Shown: piece after piece, positions 8,802 through 16,917 of the stretch
How positions within the stretch are numbered: the stretch's first letter is position 1
Layout of the letters: each line of letters starts with the position of its first letter
Virus record (IMG/VR): IMGVR_UViG_3300034082_001154
Location: 1-46,120 of that record
DNA: 46,120 nucleotides
Strand: one strand, 5' to 3'
From: a virus
Notes under the pieces: model-generated
The model's input: only the letters and a program-made list of their open reading frames with translations
Told to the model about the DNA's origin: nothing
Database searches by the model: none
Translations under genes and position numbers: made by a program

Positions 8802-9109
8802 TAGAATATAGCAACGCATTAATGTACGTAACAACAGCCACTACCATACAGGATAGGTTGGTTAAGATACGTTTAATCATAGATAAACTTTATATCCTTG
8901 CATCAAGTACAAGCGATGCAGGGAATGGCATATATGAGAGTTACGAACTTGATGACGGTCAAGTAAAGATAGCTGCTAAGTATCGCAGTTCAAAACAGAT
9001 ACAAGCGGATATAATAGCGTATGAGAGAATGGAAAATAGGTATCTTGCACAATTAAACGGCAGAAGGTACATTTTACGTGACGGTCAAAACTTTAGAAGA
9101 GTATGTTAA
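8798..9109 (+). CDS. Probable head-tail joining protein (gpW-like)
   Basis: 103 residues, alpha-helical, with a C-terminal pattern YRSSKQIQADIIAYERMENR followed by LNGRRYILRDGQNFRR. A helix, then a beta hairpin, in a short protein just before the portal is what lambda gpW and its relatives look like. It would bind the portal and allow the tail to dock. Start overlaps the spike stop (ATGA); the stop overlaps the portal start by 7 nt. The family call is tentative; gene position carries most of the weight. Confidence 0.5.
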   Translation: MIEYSNALMYVTTATTIQDRLVKIRLIIDKLYILASSTSDAGNGIYESYELDDGQVKIAAKYRSSKQIQADIIAYERMENRYLAQLNGRRYILRDGQNFRRVC

Positions 9110-10686
9110 AGATATTTGGATTTGAGATTGGTAAAGCAAAACCTGAAAAACAGGCAGCAAGCACACGCCCCGTAAGGCGTTTTTACCAGTACGATATATT
9201 TGATGGCGAGAAAAATGCAGGTGCAGTCGGACCAGTAAAGGATTATTTTTTAGATACGCAAGTATTAAGGGCTAGGTCGTGGCAGTTGTATTTGGAGAGT
9301 GAAATATGTTCAATGGCTATTAACCGTCTTGCAAGGTGGGTAATAGGTAAAGGGCTTGATTTGCGTTCTATCCCTGAAACATCATATCTTGCTACTGAAG
9401 GTATAAAGCTAAATAGCGAAACATTTAATAATGTGGTTGAAAGTAGGTGGCAAGTATTTGCTAATAGTTGCACTGCTGATTACAGCAACAAACGTAATTT
9501 ACATGAGTTGGCTAATGATGCGTTAGTAAATGGTAAGGTAGGGGGCGATGTGTTGGTAATATTGCGTATTATAAATGGTTCGCTAAGGGTGCAGTTAATA
9601 GATGGAGCGCACGTAAGCAATCCAATGTCTACAGGTGTAGCTATTACAGGTGCAGATTTTATTTATAATGGCAATATAGTACGTGATGGGGTAGAAATAA
9701 ACAGCGAAGGCAAGCCAATAGCATACCATGTAAAGTTTGAGCCGTTTAATTGGGAAAGAATAGAGGCGTATAATAATAAAACAGGGCAAAAGATGGCATG
9801 GCTATATAGTGGCAATCAGTTTAGGCTTGATGATTATAGGGGGCTTGCTATGTTGGCTACAGTAATCGAAAGTGCAAAAACACTAGACCGATACAAAGAG
9901 GCTACAGTTAGTAGTGCAGAAGAAAGGGCTAAGATAGCTTACTATATTAAGCATGGTACACAATCAGATGAAGAAGATATATTTGCTAAAAATGCTACTA
10001 AGATAAGCAACTATAACGACCAAGATGATGTACCAGTTGATAAGTTCGGTACTATGTTAGCCGAAAACATATACGCTACTACTAACAAACAGACATTTAA
10101 CATGCCGAGAGATACGGCTATTGAATCGCTAGAGAGTAAACAAGAGTTACATTTTAAGGATTTCTTTATGACTATATCAAACGATATATTTAGTGCGGTA
10201 GGAATACCACCTAATGTAGCACGTATGATGTACGATAGTAATTTCAGCGCAAGTAGGGCAGCTTTAAAGGATTGGGAACATACACTAGATGTTGAGCGCA
10301 AGAACTTTGCAAACGGCTTTTATTTGCCTATCTATTCGGTATGGTTAGATATTGAGGTAGCAAAAAATAAAGTACAGGCACAAGGATATTTAAGGGCTTT
10401 AATGTCAAAGGATTATTTAACTTTGGAGGCGTTTAAGGCAAGCGCATGGAGAGGTGCAAACGTACCGCATATAGACCCAGTTAAAGAGGTTACAGCCGAG
10501 AGATTGAAGCTAGGTAAGATGTTTGAAGATAAACCGCTTACTACACTTGAAAATGCTACTATTAACGTTAACGGTGGCGATAGTGAGGATAACATGGAGC
10601 AAGCCGCAAAGGAAATAGAGCAAGCGGAAAACTTAGGATTGAAATACATAGAACCGATAGTAGTACCAATAAACACAAATCCGTAA
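9103..10686 (+). CDS. Portal protein (lambda gpB type)
   Basis: 527 residues, the size of lambda-type portals. Recognisable features: the early RSWQLYLESEICSMAINRLARWVIGKGL block (residues about 56-85) as in the lambda portal family (R.R.l.rns..a..ai....v.G.Gl), the middle WLYSGNQFRLDDYRGLAML block with R..RG.-like character, and the C-terminal FFMTISNDIFSAVGIPPNVARM....NFSASRAA motif, where G(I/L)P....... .nyssaR is diagnostic. It forms the dodecameric portal for DNA packaging and exit. Placed between the connector and the glycan module rather than beside the terminase. Confidence 0.9.
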   Translation: MLKIFGFEIGKAKPEKQAASTRPVRRFYQYDIFDGEKNAGAVGPVKDYFLDTQVLRARSWQLYLESEICSMAINRLARWVIGKGLDLRSIPETSYLATEGIKLNSETFNNVVESRWQVFANSCTADYSNKRNLHELANDALVNGKVGGDVLVILRIINGSLRVQLIDGAHVSNPMSTGVAITGADFIYNGNIVRDGVEINSEGKPIAYHVKFEPFNWERIEAYNNKTGQKMAWLYSGNQFRLDDYRGLAMLATVIESAKTLDRYKEATVSSAEERAKIAYYIKHGTQSDEEDIFAKNATKISNYNDQDDVPVDKFGTMLAENIYATTNKQTFNMPRDTAIESLESKQELHFKDFFMTISNDIFSAVGIPPNVARMMYDSNFSASRAALKDWEHTLDVERKNFANGFYLPIYSVWLDIEVAKNKVQAQGYLRALMSKDYLTLEAFKASAWRGANVPHIDPVKEVTAERLKLGKMFEDKPLTTLENATINVNGGDSEDNMEQAAKEIEQAENLGLKYIEPIVVPINTNP

Positions 10687-10687
10687 A

Positions 10688-11287
10688 ATGGACACACTAA
10701 GCCAATTAGCAGAAATATATAAAACAGATAAGGGGATGTGGCATCATGGCTACACCCCTATTTATAATATGTATTTTGAGGCACTAAAAGACAAACAAAT
10801 AACACTTTTAGAAATTGGCATAGGTGGTTATGAGTATGTAAATAAAGGCGGTGAGAGTTTAAAAATGTGGCGTGATTATTTTAGCAATGCCAATATAATT
10901 GGATTTGATTTTTACAAAAAGGAATTAAATATAAAAGGTGTTTCTATTTATCAAGGTAGTCAAATAGACAATGACTTTTTAAAATCATTACCTGCTCCAT
11001 TTGACATAATTATTGATGATGGCAGCCATGTTAGTAGCCACATAATAAGCACGTTTGACACACTATTTTGCAAGCTAAATAGTGGCGGTATATATGTAGT
11101 TGAAGATACAGAAACAAGCTATTGGAACGAGCATTACGGTGGCGGTACATTACCAACAGATACAACATCAATGAATTTTTTTAAGGGGTTATGCGATACG
11201 CTAAATCCTGAATATGGAGTTGAGGACATTTACGGAATTAAAACAATACACTTTTATAGCGGTTTAATATTTATCTTTAAGAAGTAA
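10688..11287 (+). CDS. Class I SAM-dependent methyltransferase (sugar O-methyltransferase-like)
   Basis: 199 residues. N terminus YKTDKG..HHGYTPIYNMYF then LLEIGIGG (residues 40-47, SAM motif I), a Gly-rich loop, IIGFDFYKK (acidic end of beta 2) and FDIIIDDGSHVSSH (residues 105-118, motif with a catalytic-type Asp/His cluster). This pattern is that of small-molecule and sugar O-methyltransferases related to the rhamnosyl 2'-O-methyltransferases of antibiotic pathways and to cephalosporin hydroxylase-like folds. It heads a four-gene cassette with glycosyltransferases, so a sugar substrate is inferred. Starts 2 nt after the portal stop. Confidence 0.8.
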   Translation: MDTLSQLAEIYKTDKGMWHHGYTPIYNMYFEALKDKQITLLEIGIGGYEYVNKGGESLKMWRDYFSNANIIGFDFYKKELNIKGVSIYQGSQIDNDFLKSLPAPFDIIIDDGSHVSSHIISTFDTLFCKLNSGGIYVVEDTETSYWNEHYGGGTLPTDTTSMNFFKGLCDTLNPEYGVEDIYGIKTIHFYSGLIFIFKK

Positions 11288-11289
11288 CT

Positions 11290-11850
11290 ATGCCAACAGA
11301 TACAGGAATATGGGAACAGCACGAAGCAAATCAATATCATGATTTTAGTTACAGATTAGCACAATACATAGGTCAATATTTCCCTAAAAATAAACAAGTA
11401 ATAGACTTAGGTTGTGGGCTTGCTACATACCTTAGATATTTGCATGATATAGGGTTTACTAATTTACTAGGGGTTGAAGGTACAAAGCTAACTAATTTCG
11501 AGTTTGGCAATGTATTAGTACATGATTTATCTACACCTATTGAGTTAGGAAAAAAGGGTAATGTAATTTGTTTAGAAGTAGGGGAGCATATAGCAAAAGA
11601 ATATGAAGATGTGGTAATAGATAACATTTGCAAATTATGTGCTGATGACGGATTTATTATTATGTCGTGGGCTATTCCTACACAAGATGGTATAGGGCAT
11701 GTAAATTGCCAGCATAACATTTACATTTTAGATAAAATAGTAAAAAAAGGGTTTAGTCTATTGTTAGATGATACATTAAAGGTAAGAGGAGTTGTGGAAG
11801 ATAGGCTAAACTATTTTCGTAACACACTAATGGTATTTAAAAAGCTATGA
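11290..11850 (+). CDS. Class I SAM-dependent methyltransferase
   Basis: 186 residues. Motif I is VIDLGCGLATYLRYL (residues 37-51, DLGCG), followed by LLGVEGT (acidic residue binding the SAM ribose) and VICLEVGEHI, the usual (C/S)LEV.EH(I/L) of the Methyltransf_23-like group, then NICKLCADDGFIIMSWA. Two nt after the first methyltransferase; stop overlaps the fucosyltransferase start (ATGA). Substrate unknown; a glycan or aglycone substrate is suggested by neighbours. Confidence 0.82.
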   Translation: MPTDTGIWEQHEANQYHDFSYRLAQYIGQYFPKNKQVIDLGCGLATYLRYLHDIGFTNLLGVEGTKLTNFEFGNVLVHDLSTPIELGKKGNVICLEVGEHIAKEYEDVVIDNICKLCADDGFIIMSWAIPTQDGIGHVNCQHNIYILDKIVKKGFSLLLDDTLKVRGVVEDRLNYFRNTLMVFKKL

Positions 11851-13364
11851 TAACATTTAGCAAGTTTGGCAACTATGGCAGATTAGGTAATCAGCTATTT
11901 CAATATGCGTCATTAATTGGTTTAGGTGAAACATTTGGCAAAGATGTTGTTTTACCTAAATGCGATTTTGCGGAATATTTAGAAAACAAACCAAACATTA
12001 AAGGCGTTTCAGATTGTAAATTGGTACAGGAAAAGTACTATCACTATGATGTTGAACAATTTAAAGTAGTTGGCAATATTGATATTGTTGGTTGGCTGCA
12101 ATCTGAAAAGTATTGGCAACACTGCAAGGATAAAGTAAAAAAAGCATTGCAGTTTAACGCTAAAAAGTGCAATGAATTACAAGGCTATCAACAAAAGTTT
12201 TTTGGTAAACAATCAATAGCAATATCTGTAAGGCGTGGTGATTATGTAGATAATCCTAACTATGCACAGTTAGGTGCTGATTACTACTACCTTGCTATGA
12301 TGCAACATATCCCTAATTGGCAAGATTGCAACATACTGATATTTTCAGATGATATAGAGTATTGCAAGGTGCATTTTGAGTGCTTGCCTAATGTGCATTT
12401 TATTGAGGATTTAACCCCTATGCAACAGTTAATAGTAGGTTCTTGTTGCGACCATTTTATAATTGCAAATAGTACCTTTAGTTGGTGGTTAGCTTATTTG
12501 GGAGAAAAAGAACATAGCAAAGTAATTAGACCTAATTATTTGTTTGAAGGTAATTTGTTAAAACAAAATGATAGCAAAGATTTTTACCCCGAAAGATGGA
12601 TTTGCTATGACCACAAAAACAATAAAATAGACCTAAAAGATACTACATTTATTATACCAGTTAGCATAGATAGCACAGACAGAATAGAAAATATCAATAC
12701 TTGCATATCCTACATTAACACATATTTTGACACTAACATTATTATAGGTGAGCAAGGCACTGATGTTATAAATCATAGTAAGGTAAAATTCAATTATCCT
12801 AAATTTCACCGCACTAAAATGCTAAATGAAATGACTAAACAAGCTAACACGCCAATAGTCATTAACTATGATGCTGATGTGTTTTTGCCACCGTTGCAAA
12901 TATGGTTATCCATTGATTACATAAGAAATTATGTAGCTGATTATGTTTATCCTTATGACGGTCAATTTGCAAGAGTTGGCAGAGGATTTTATAACCTAAT
13001 AAATGACAAAAAAGATTTAGGCAGACTAAGCAAATACACATTTAAAGGTACGTTTAAAAATGACCCAAACACGCCTAAAAGCGTAGGCGGAGCAATAGCA
13101 TTTAACAAACAAGCATATACCAAAATAGGATTGGAAAATGAAAGGTTTATTAGCTATGCACCCGAAGATATAGAGCGATTTTATAGAATGGCTAATACAC
13201 GCAGATTAAAGCGAATAAAAGGCGTGATATATCATCTTGACCATGAAGTAACAATTAATAGCAGTATAGGGCATTCAGACTATGCAAATAATGTAAAGGT
13301 ATGCAATGAGTTAACAGGTTTAACCATGAACGAACTATGGAGGCTTATAGGACAGTATCAATAG
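11847..13364 (+). CDS. Two-domain glycosyltransferase: GT11-type fucosyltransferase fused to a GT-A domain
   Basis: 505 residues. Residues 1-255 match alpha-1,2-fucosyltransferases (GT11): GNYGRLGNQLFQYASLIGL at the start, AISVRRGDYV at about 125-134 (the GDP-fucose binding R-R-G-D-Y motif) and ANSTFSWWLAYLG at 207-219. Residues about 266-505 are a second glycosyltransferase: FIIPVSIDSTDR, VINYDADVFLPP (DAD at 342-344, metal-binding DxD), GGAIAFNKQAY and YAPEDIERFYR, resembling galactosyltransferase C-terminal-type GT-A folds. The His usually seen before RRGD is Ser here. The protein probably adds fucose and another sugar to one glycan. Coupled to both neighbours (ATGA before, 28-nt overlap after). 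Confidence 0.85.
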   Translation: MITFSKFGNYGRLGNQLFQYASLIGLGETFGKDVVLPKCDFAEYLENKPNIKGVSDCKLVQEKYYHYDVEQFKVVGNIDIVGWLQSEKYWQHCKDKVKKALQFNAKKCNELQGYQQKFFGKQSIAISVRRGDYVDNPNYAQLGADYYYLAMMQHIPNWQDCNILIFSDDIEYCKVHFECLPNVHFIEDLTPMQQLIVGSCCDHFIIANSTFSWWLAYLGEKEHSKVIRPNYLFEGNLLKQNDSKDFYPERWICYDHKNNKIDLKDTTFIIPVSIDSTDRIENINTCISYINTYFDTNIIIGEQGTDVINHSKVKFNYPKFHRTKMLNEMTKQANTPIVINYDADVFLPPLQIWLSIDYIRNYVADYVYPYDGQFARVGRGFYNLINDKKDLGRLSKYTFKGTFKNDPNTPKSVGGAIAFNKQAYTKIGLENERFISYAPEDIERFYRMANTRRLKRIKGVIYHLDHEVTINSSIGHSDYANNVKVCNELTGLTMNELWRLIGQYQ

Positions 13365-13927
13365 TAACCCCTACTACTCAAGACAGGCAAGTATTTAATG
13401 AGCGTATTTCTACTATTAAAAAGTTGCAAGATTACCCATACATAGTAGAGCATCTATTTGACTACTCAGATAGTATAATAGGAACTAAGCGAAATAAATT
13501 AGTATCTAAAACTATTGGGGATATTATTGTTCACATGGATAGTGATGATGTGTATGCTACAGATTGGGTAAGTAAATGTGTACAGGAGCTGCAAGACAAT
13601 CCCACAGCCGACATAGTAGGTCTATCACAATTTTATGCTACAGGTGGGTATAAATATATAGGTTCAAATACTAGCAAAATAGTATGGGGTGCTACAATGG
13701 CATACAGAAAAGAATTTTGGAAGCGCAATAAATTTGCAGACATGCACATAGGTGAAGACTATATGTTTTGCAAAAAAGCAAATACACATATCAACCCATA
13801 TATTAACGGATTTTTAGCCACTATACATAGCGGAAATACAAGCCCAAAAAATACAACTAACAGGGCATGGGTTAGTCTTTGTCGCAAGGATATTCCCGAT
13901 AGTCCTTTGGGTACTGCTGGATTATAA
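13337..13927 (+). CDS. GT2-like glycosyltransferase
   Basis: 196 residues. The N terminus VSIVTPTTQDR is the first beta strand of GT-A family 2 enzymes, GTKRNKLVSK the helix before the metal site, and IIVHMDSDDVYATDWV (DSDD at 68-71) the DxD motif. GGYKYIG, IVWGATMAYRKEFW and DMHIGEDYMFCKK (E-D acid near the active site) follow in family order. It ends early for the family, with no membrane anchor, so it acts in the cytoplasm on a soluble or protein-linked acceptor. Overlaps the preceding gene by 28 nt, and its 3' end overlaps the convergent gene at 13872-14045 by 56 bp. Confidence 0.82.
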   Translation: MEAYRTVSIVTPTTQDRQVFNERISTIKKLQDYPYIVEHLFDYSDSIIGTKRNKLVSKTIGDIIVHMDSDDVYATDWVSKCVQELQDNPTADIVGLSQFYATGGYKYIGSNTSKIVWGATMAYRKEFWKRNKFADMHIGEDYMFCKKANTHINPYINGFLATIHSGNTSPKNTTNRAWVSLCRKDIPDSPLGTAGL

Positions 13928-14045
13928 CATGCAAATTCTTTTTTATCAATTCACCCATACTACAGCCTACATGAGATGCTATATTTTTAACCTCATTATG
14001 CTGCTTAGTGCCTATGTTGTTTACTCTTACATCTTTCTTATCCAT
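13872..14045 (-). CDS. Putative ribbon-helix-helix DNA-binding protein
   Basis: 57 residues starting MDKKDVRVNNIGTKQH. A short beta strand (VRVNNI) followed by two helices (HNEVKNIASHVG and SMGELIKKNLHVIIQQYP), with the turn VGCSMGE between them, is the plan of Arc/CopG-like RHH proteins. It points against the late genes. A promoter-like sequence (14049-14081) contains a CCGA-N5-TCGG palindrome in its spacer, so autoregulation is likely; the same palindrome lies before the tail sheath. A longer reading from 14162 is open, but its extra residues cross the promoter and are not protein-like. RHH membership is inferred from length and pattern. Confidence 0.6.
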   Translation of the reverse strand: MDKKDVRVNNIGTKQHNEVKNIASHVGCSMGELIKKNLHVIIQQYPKDYREYPCDKD

Positions 14046-14048
14046 ACG

Positions 14049-14081
14049 CAAAATTAATAATTTACCGACAATATCGGCAAA
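14049..14081 (-). promoter_or_regulatory. Promoter of the RHH-like gene with embedded operator
   Basis: Leftward TTTG (14081-14078), 21-bp spacer, TAATTTTG (14056-14049). The ATG at 14045 is only 3 nt beyond the -7 box, so the transcript would be leaderless or nearly so. The palindrome at 14065-14077 fills the spacer where a repressor would block RNA polymerase. The -33 box is itself inside a second palindrome, GCAAA-CC-TTTGC (14077-14088). Confidence 0.6.
14061..14079. promoter_or_regulatory. Operator-like palindrome, copy 1
   Basis: TTTACCGACAATATCGGCA, with the inverted repeat CCGA-CAATA-TCGG. A copy differing at two positions lies at 43185-43203. Sited between the RHH-like gene and the capsid protease operon, so one bound protein could control both directions. 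Confidence 0.6.
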
Positions 14082-14122
14082 CCTTTGCAATGTTTTTTTT
14101 CGTAGCGTTATTTTACAAGCGA

Positions 14123-15097
14123 ATGAAAGAAATAATACTATATAATTACCTCTATGACGCATCGGCTGCTAACTTTATAGCGCAGCTAGAGGCGTATAAA
14201 GATGAAGATGTAGTTATACGTATGAATACAGGCGGTGGCAGTCCTGAAAGTACATTTGGTATGATTGCCAAACTTTCAGAACGTACCAAAGCAACTAAAA
14301 TAAAGGTTGACGGTAAGGCACATAGTATGGGTGCATTTATGTTAGCTTATACCCAAGATAACGAAGCGTTAGATGTATCGGAAATATTAGTACATCGGGC
14401 TGCTTATCCATCATGGGTAGAAAAAGACCCTAACATAATGACTGCTGAAATGTGGGCATCATTAAACAGGGTTAACGGTAAATTACGTGAGGCGTTAGAA
14501 GCTAAGGTTAATACTACTTTGTTTCAATCTATTACAGGCAAATCAATGGATGATGTGTTTTCTACTGATACCCGAATAGATGTATTGCTTACAGCGAAAC
14601 AAGCGAAAGAAATAGGGCTAATAAATAAGGTGGTAAACATTACACCTACAATGCAAGCGGAACTAAAAGGGCATTACGCAATGGCAGCACAATCGGGCTA
14701 TGAAGTAATGCCGTTCGCAATACCTGAAATAAAAGAGGCTAATACAACAATAACAATAAAAAACAATAAAATGACAGTAACAGAATTAAAGGCACAGCAC
14801 CCAGAATTGGTAAATGCTATTCTTGCCAGCGAGCGTGATAGAGTTAATTCATTTATGGTATTTGCGCACCTTGATTTGGAGGCTTGCAAAAAAGGTATCA
14901 CAGAAGGTAGCGCACTATCTGCTACACAAATGGCAGAATTTAGCCTAAAAGCAGCACAAGCACAGTTTATGCTTAATGCTGAAAATGGTAGCCCTGCAAG
15001 CGTAACACCTGCAAAGGTTGAAGCCCCAGCAACTACAGAGGCTAAGCAAGAAGAAGATTTTTGGAAAGAGGCAATCGAAAACGTAAACTTAAAATAA
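14123..15097 (+). CDS. Head maturation protease (ClpP-like) with C-terminal scaffold region
   Basis: 324 residues from MKEIILYNYLYD. The N-terminal domain is a ClpP-like serine protease: VVIRMNTGGGSPESTFGM (oxyanion glycines), KVDGKAHSMGAFML with nucleophile Ser68, and EILVHRAAY with His91; the third acid probably lies in STDTRIDVLLTAKQAKEIGL. After residue 215 the chain becomes Asn/Thr/Ala/Glu/Lys rich with a helical tail (TELKAQHPELVNAILASERDRV), as in lambda-type protease-scaffold fusions. It cleaves scaffold and other head proteins during prohead maturation. An upstream ATG at 14090 adds hydrophobic residues unlike the family, so 14123 is preferred. Confidence 0.87.
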   Translation: MKEIILYNYLYDASAANFIAQLEAYKDEDVVIRMNTGGGSPESTFGMIAKLSERTKATKIKVDGKAHSMGAFMLAYTQDNEALDVSEILVHRAAYPSWVEKDPNIMTAEMWASLNRVNGKLREALEAKVNTTLFQSITGKSMDDVFSTDTRIDVLLTAKQAKEIGLINKVVNITPTMQAELKGHYAMAAQSGYEVMPFAIPEIKEANTTITIKNNKMTVTELKAQHPELVNAILASERDRVNSFMVFAHLDLEACKKGITEGSALSATQMAEFSLKAAQAQFMLNAENGSPASVTPAKVEAPATTEAKQEEDFWKEAIENVNLK

Positions 15098-15106
15098 TTT
15101 AATATC

Positions 15107-15571
15107 ATGGCAAATCCGCAAATAGCAAATTTTGATACCTCGAAATTATTTCTAGGTCGCAATTATTACGATACCGCTACATTTACTAATGCAAGTGGTA
15201 GCGAAGTTACAATAGCCGCAGGTCGTTTGCTCGGTCGTGTTGGTTCTAGTAACCTTATAGCACTACAAGACAAAGACAATACAAACGGTTCACAAATACC
15301 ACTAGGTGTATCTGCTGATACTTTTGTAGTAGCTAACGGTGCAAGTGCAACTATTACCTATTGCATAGCTGGTAGAGTAGCAAGCGAGTTGTTAGGTTTT
15401 GCGTCAGGCGAAACACTTGCAACAGTTGTAAACTATATCGGTACAGATGGTTCTAGCCCAGCAGGCGTAGCTACAGTGCCAGCAGGTACAATTAAAGATG
15501 TAATGCAGCGTTCAGGGTTTCAGATAATTACTTCTACTGAATTAACAGCAATCGATAATCCACAATCTTAA
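15107..15571 (+). CDS. Head decoration protein (lambda gpD-like)
   Basis: 154 residues between protease and major capsid genes, the lambda gpD position. Sequence is beta-rich and Gly/Thr-rich with EVTIAAGRLLGRVG near residue 34 and IPLGVSADTFVVANGASATITYCIAGRV in the middle: the pattern G.L.g........ and (I/P).G(I/V)....v.aga...v.....G is that of the HDPD/gpD family. It trimerises on the capsid surface and stabilises it. Codon use is slightly richer in C than neighbouring genes, as in highly expressed genes. Confidence 0.78.
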   Translation: MANPQIANFDTSKLFLGRNYYDTATFTNASGSEVTIAAGRLLGRVGSSNLIALQDKDNTNGSQIPLGVSADTFVVANGASATITYCIAGRVASELLGFASGETLATVVNYIGTDGSSPAGVATVPAGTIKDVMQRSGFQIITSTELTAIDNPQS

Positions 15572-15595
15572 TTAACAAAGTAAATAACTTATAAA

Positions 15596-16648
15596 ATGGC
15601 AATACCCAGTTCATTAATACGGTCAACAATTACCACCAAGTTTTTAGCATTGTGGAAAGAGCGTCTACGCCCTACTACGTTCCTTGCTACATGGTTTCCC
15701 GACACTACCCCAACTGCTACACGTTACGTAAGTATCGAAGTACAGAGAGGTAAAGAAAAGATTGCAGTCGATGTACTTCGCAATGCAGAAGGCAATCATA
15801 ACAAGTTTGAAAAGTCTACGCAAAAAGACTTCGACCCTACTTACTTTGATGAAAACTTTACAGTTGATTCATTGCGTATGTATGACCGTCTAATTGGTAG
15901 CGGTTCAGTTGATGCAGGTGTAGTAACTGCTATCCTTAATGAGGGTACAGAGAAAATGCAAATGCTTGCTGATAAGATTGAGCGTAGATATGAGTTGCAA
16001 AGAGCGCAAGCCCTACAAACAGGTATCGTAACTGCTACATCTACCGAAAACATAGATTTTCAGCGTAAAGCATCTATGATACTTGCTTACAATTCAGCGC
16101 ACAACTTCGCAGACAATACAGTAAGTATATCATCTTTCTTAGGCACATGGGGCAGCCTTATGCGTTCAGTTGGTAAGGTTGGTACAGGTACATTTGATTT
16201 GTTGATGGGTTCATCTGCATATCAGGCAATGATAGCTAACACTAAGTTTCAAGCCGAAGCGGATATCCGTAGAATAGCACTTACAGACATTGTAAGCCCA
16301 GTTAAGAATACCGAAGGTGCTGATTACATGGGTATGTTTAGCGCAGGTACTTGCAACTATCGTATATGGGTTTATGACCAATATTATGAAGATGCAAGCG
16401 GCACACTACAGCCTTACATCGACCCAAAGAAAATAATCATACTGCCACCTAACCCAGCCTTTATGATGGCTTATGCAGGTGTACCACAGTTGATTGATGA
16501 AGATAACCCAGTAGTGCGTACAGGTAAATTCATTTACTATAGCTACACAGACGAGCGCAGACGTTCAAGAGTGTACGGTGTACAGTCAGCAGGTTTGCCA
16601 ATACTACTAGAAGTAGACAAACTGTTTACAGCTACAGTACTAGCATAA
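15596..16648 (+). CDS. Major capsid protein (lambda gpE type)
   Basis: 350 residues, close to lambda gpE in length. N terminus then FLATWFPDTTPTATRYVSIE, EKIAVDVLRNAEGN and FDENFTVDSLRMYDRLIGSG follow the phage capsid E family order (F....t..V.ie...g...lap.v..g..g), and the C-terminal SYTDERRRSRVYGVQSAGLPIL is the usual R.....v.s..lPi end. It forms the HK97-fold head shell. Followed by a hairpin at 16671-16704 that probably reduces read-through into the connector genes. Confidence 0.9.
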   Translation: MAIPSSLIRSTITTKFLALWKERLRPTTFLATWFPDTTPTATRYVSIEVQRGKEKIAVDVLRNAEGNHNKFEKSTQKDFDPTYFDENFTVDSLRMYDRLIGSGSVDAGVVTAILNEGTEKMQMLADKIERRYELQRAQALQTGIVTATSTENIDFQRKASMILAYNSAHNFADNTVSISSFLGTWGSLMRSVGKVGTGTFDLLMGSSAYQAMIANTKFQAEADIRRIALTDIVSPVKNTEGADYMGMFSAGTCNYRIWVYDQYYEDASGTLQPYIDPKKIIILPPNPAFMMAYAGVPQLIDEDNPVVRTGKFIYYSYTDERRRSRVYGVQSAGLPILLEVDKLFTATVLA

Positions 16649-16670
16649 GATAAATAAATACCTTAACTTT

Positions 16671-16706
16671 AATAGCCATGCCGTTAACAAATGGCATGGC
16701 TATTTT
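16671..16706 (+). terminator. Hairpin terminator/attenuator after the major capsid gene
   Basis: Perfect 12-bp inverted repeat AATAGCCATGCC (16671-16682) and GGCATGGCTATT (16693-16704), loop of 10 nt, then two further T residues. The short T-run suggests partial termination, which would keep capsid transcripts above those of the connector and fibre genes. Confidence 0.72.
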
Positions 16707-16719
16707 AAATTAACAAAAC

Positions 16720-16917
16720 ATGCAAAAACAATACAAGGTTATACCAATCGCAATAACAGGTAGTGGAAATAAAATACATTATGCAGGCGATGTAGTTACT
16801 CAAGATATGTTAGCTACCGATGCTGCTATATTGGTTAAAGGTGGGTATCTTTGCGAATTAGCCCCTGAAATAGTAGAACCAATAAAAGATACCAAACAGA
16901 AAAAACAAAGCAAATGA
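16720..16917 (+). CDS. Small protein of the head-tail connector region
   Basis: 65 residues: a beta-rich core (YKVIPIAITG, KIHYAGDVV) followed by a helix and a Lys/Gln-rich tail. Small proteins with an N-terminal .y.v....i...g....G..v sit between capsid and connector genes in many phages. No family recognised. Its stop overlaps the next start (ATGA at 16914-16917). Confidence 0.55.
   Translation: MQKQYKVIPIAITGSGNKIHYAGDVVTQDMLATDAAILVKGGYLCELAPEIVEPIKDTKQKKQSK

Noticed and set aside
13872-14162. Long form of the RHH-like protein starting at 14162
   Set aside because: The extra 39 residues cross the gene's promoter and operator and overlap the protease start; the ATG at 14045 gives a compact RHH-sized protein.
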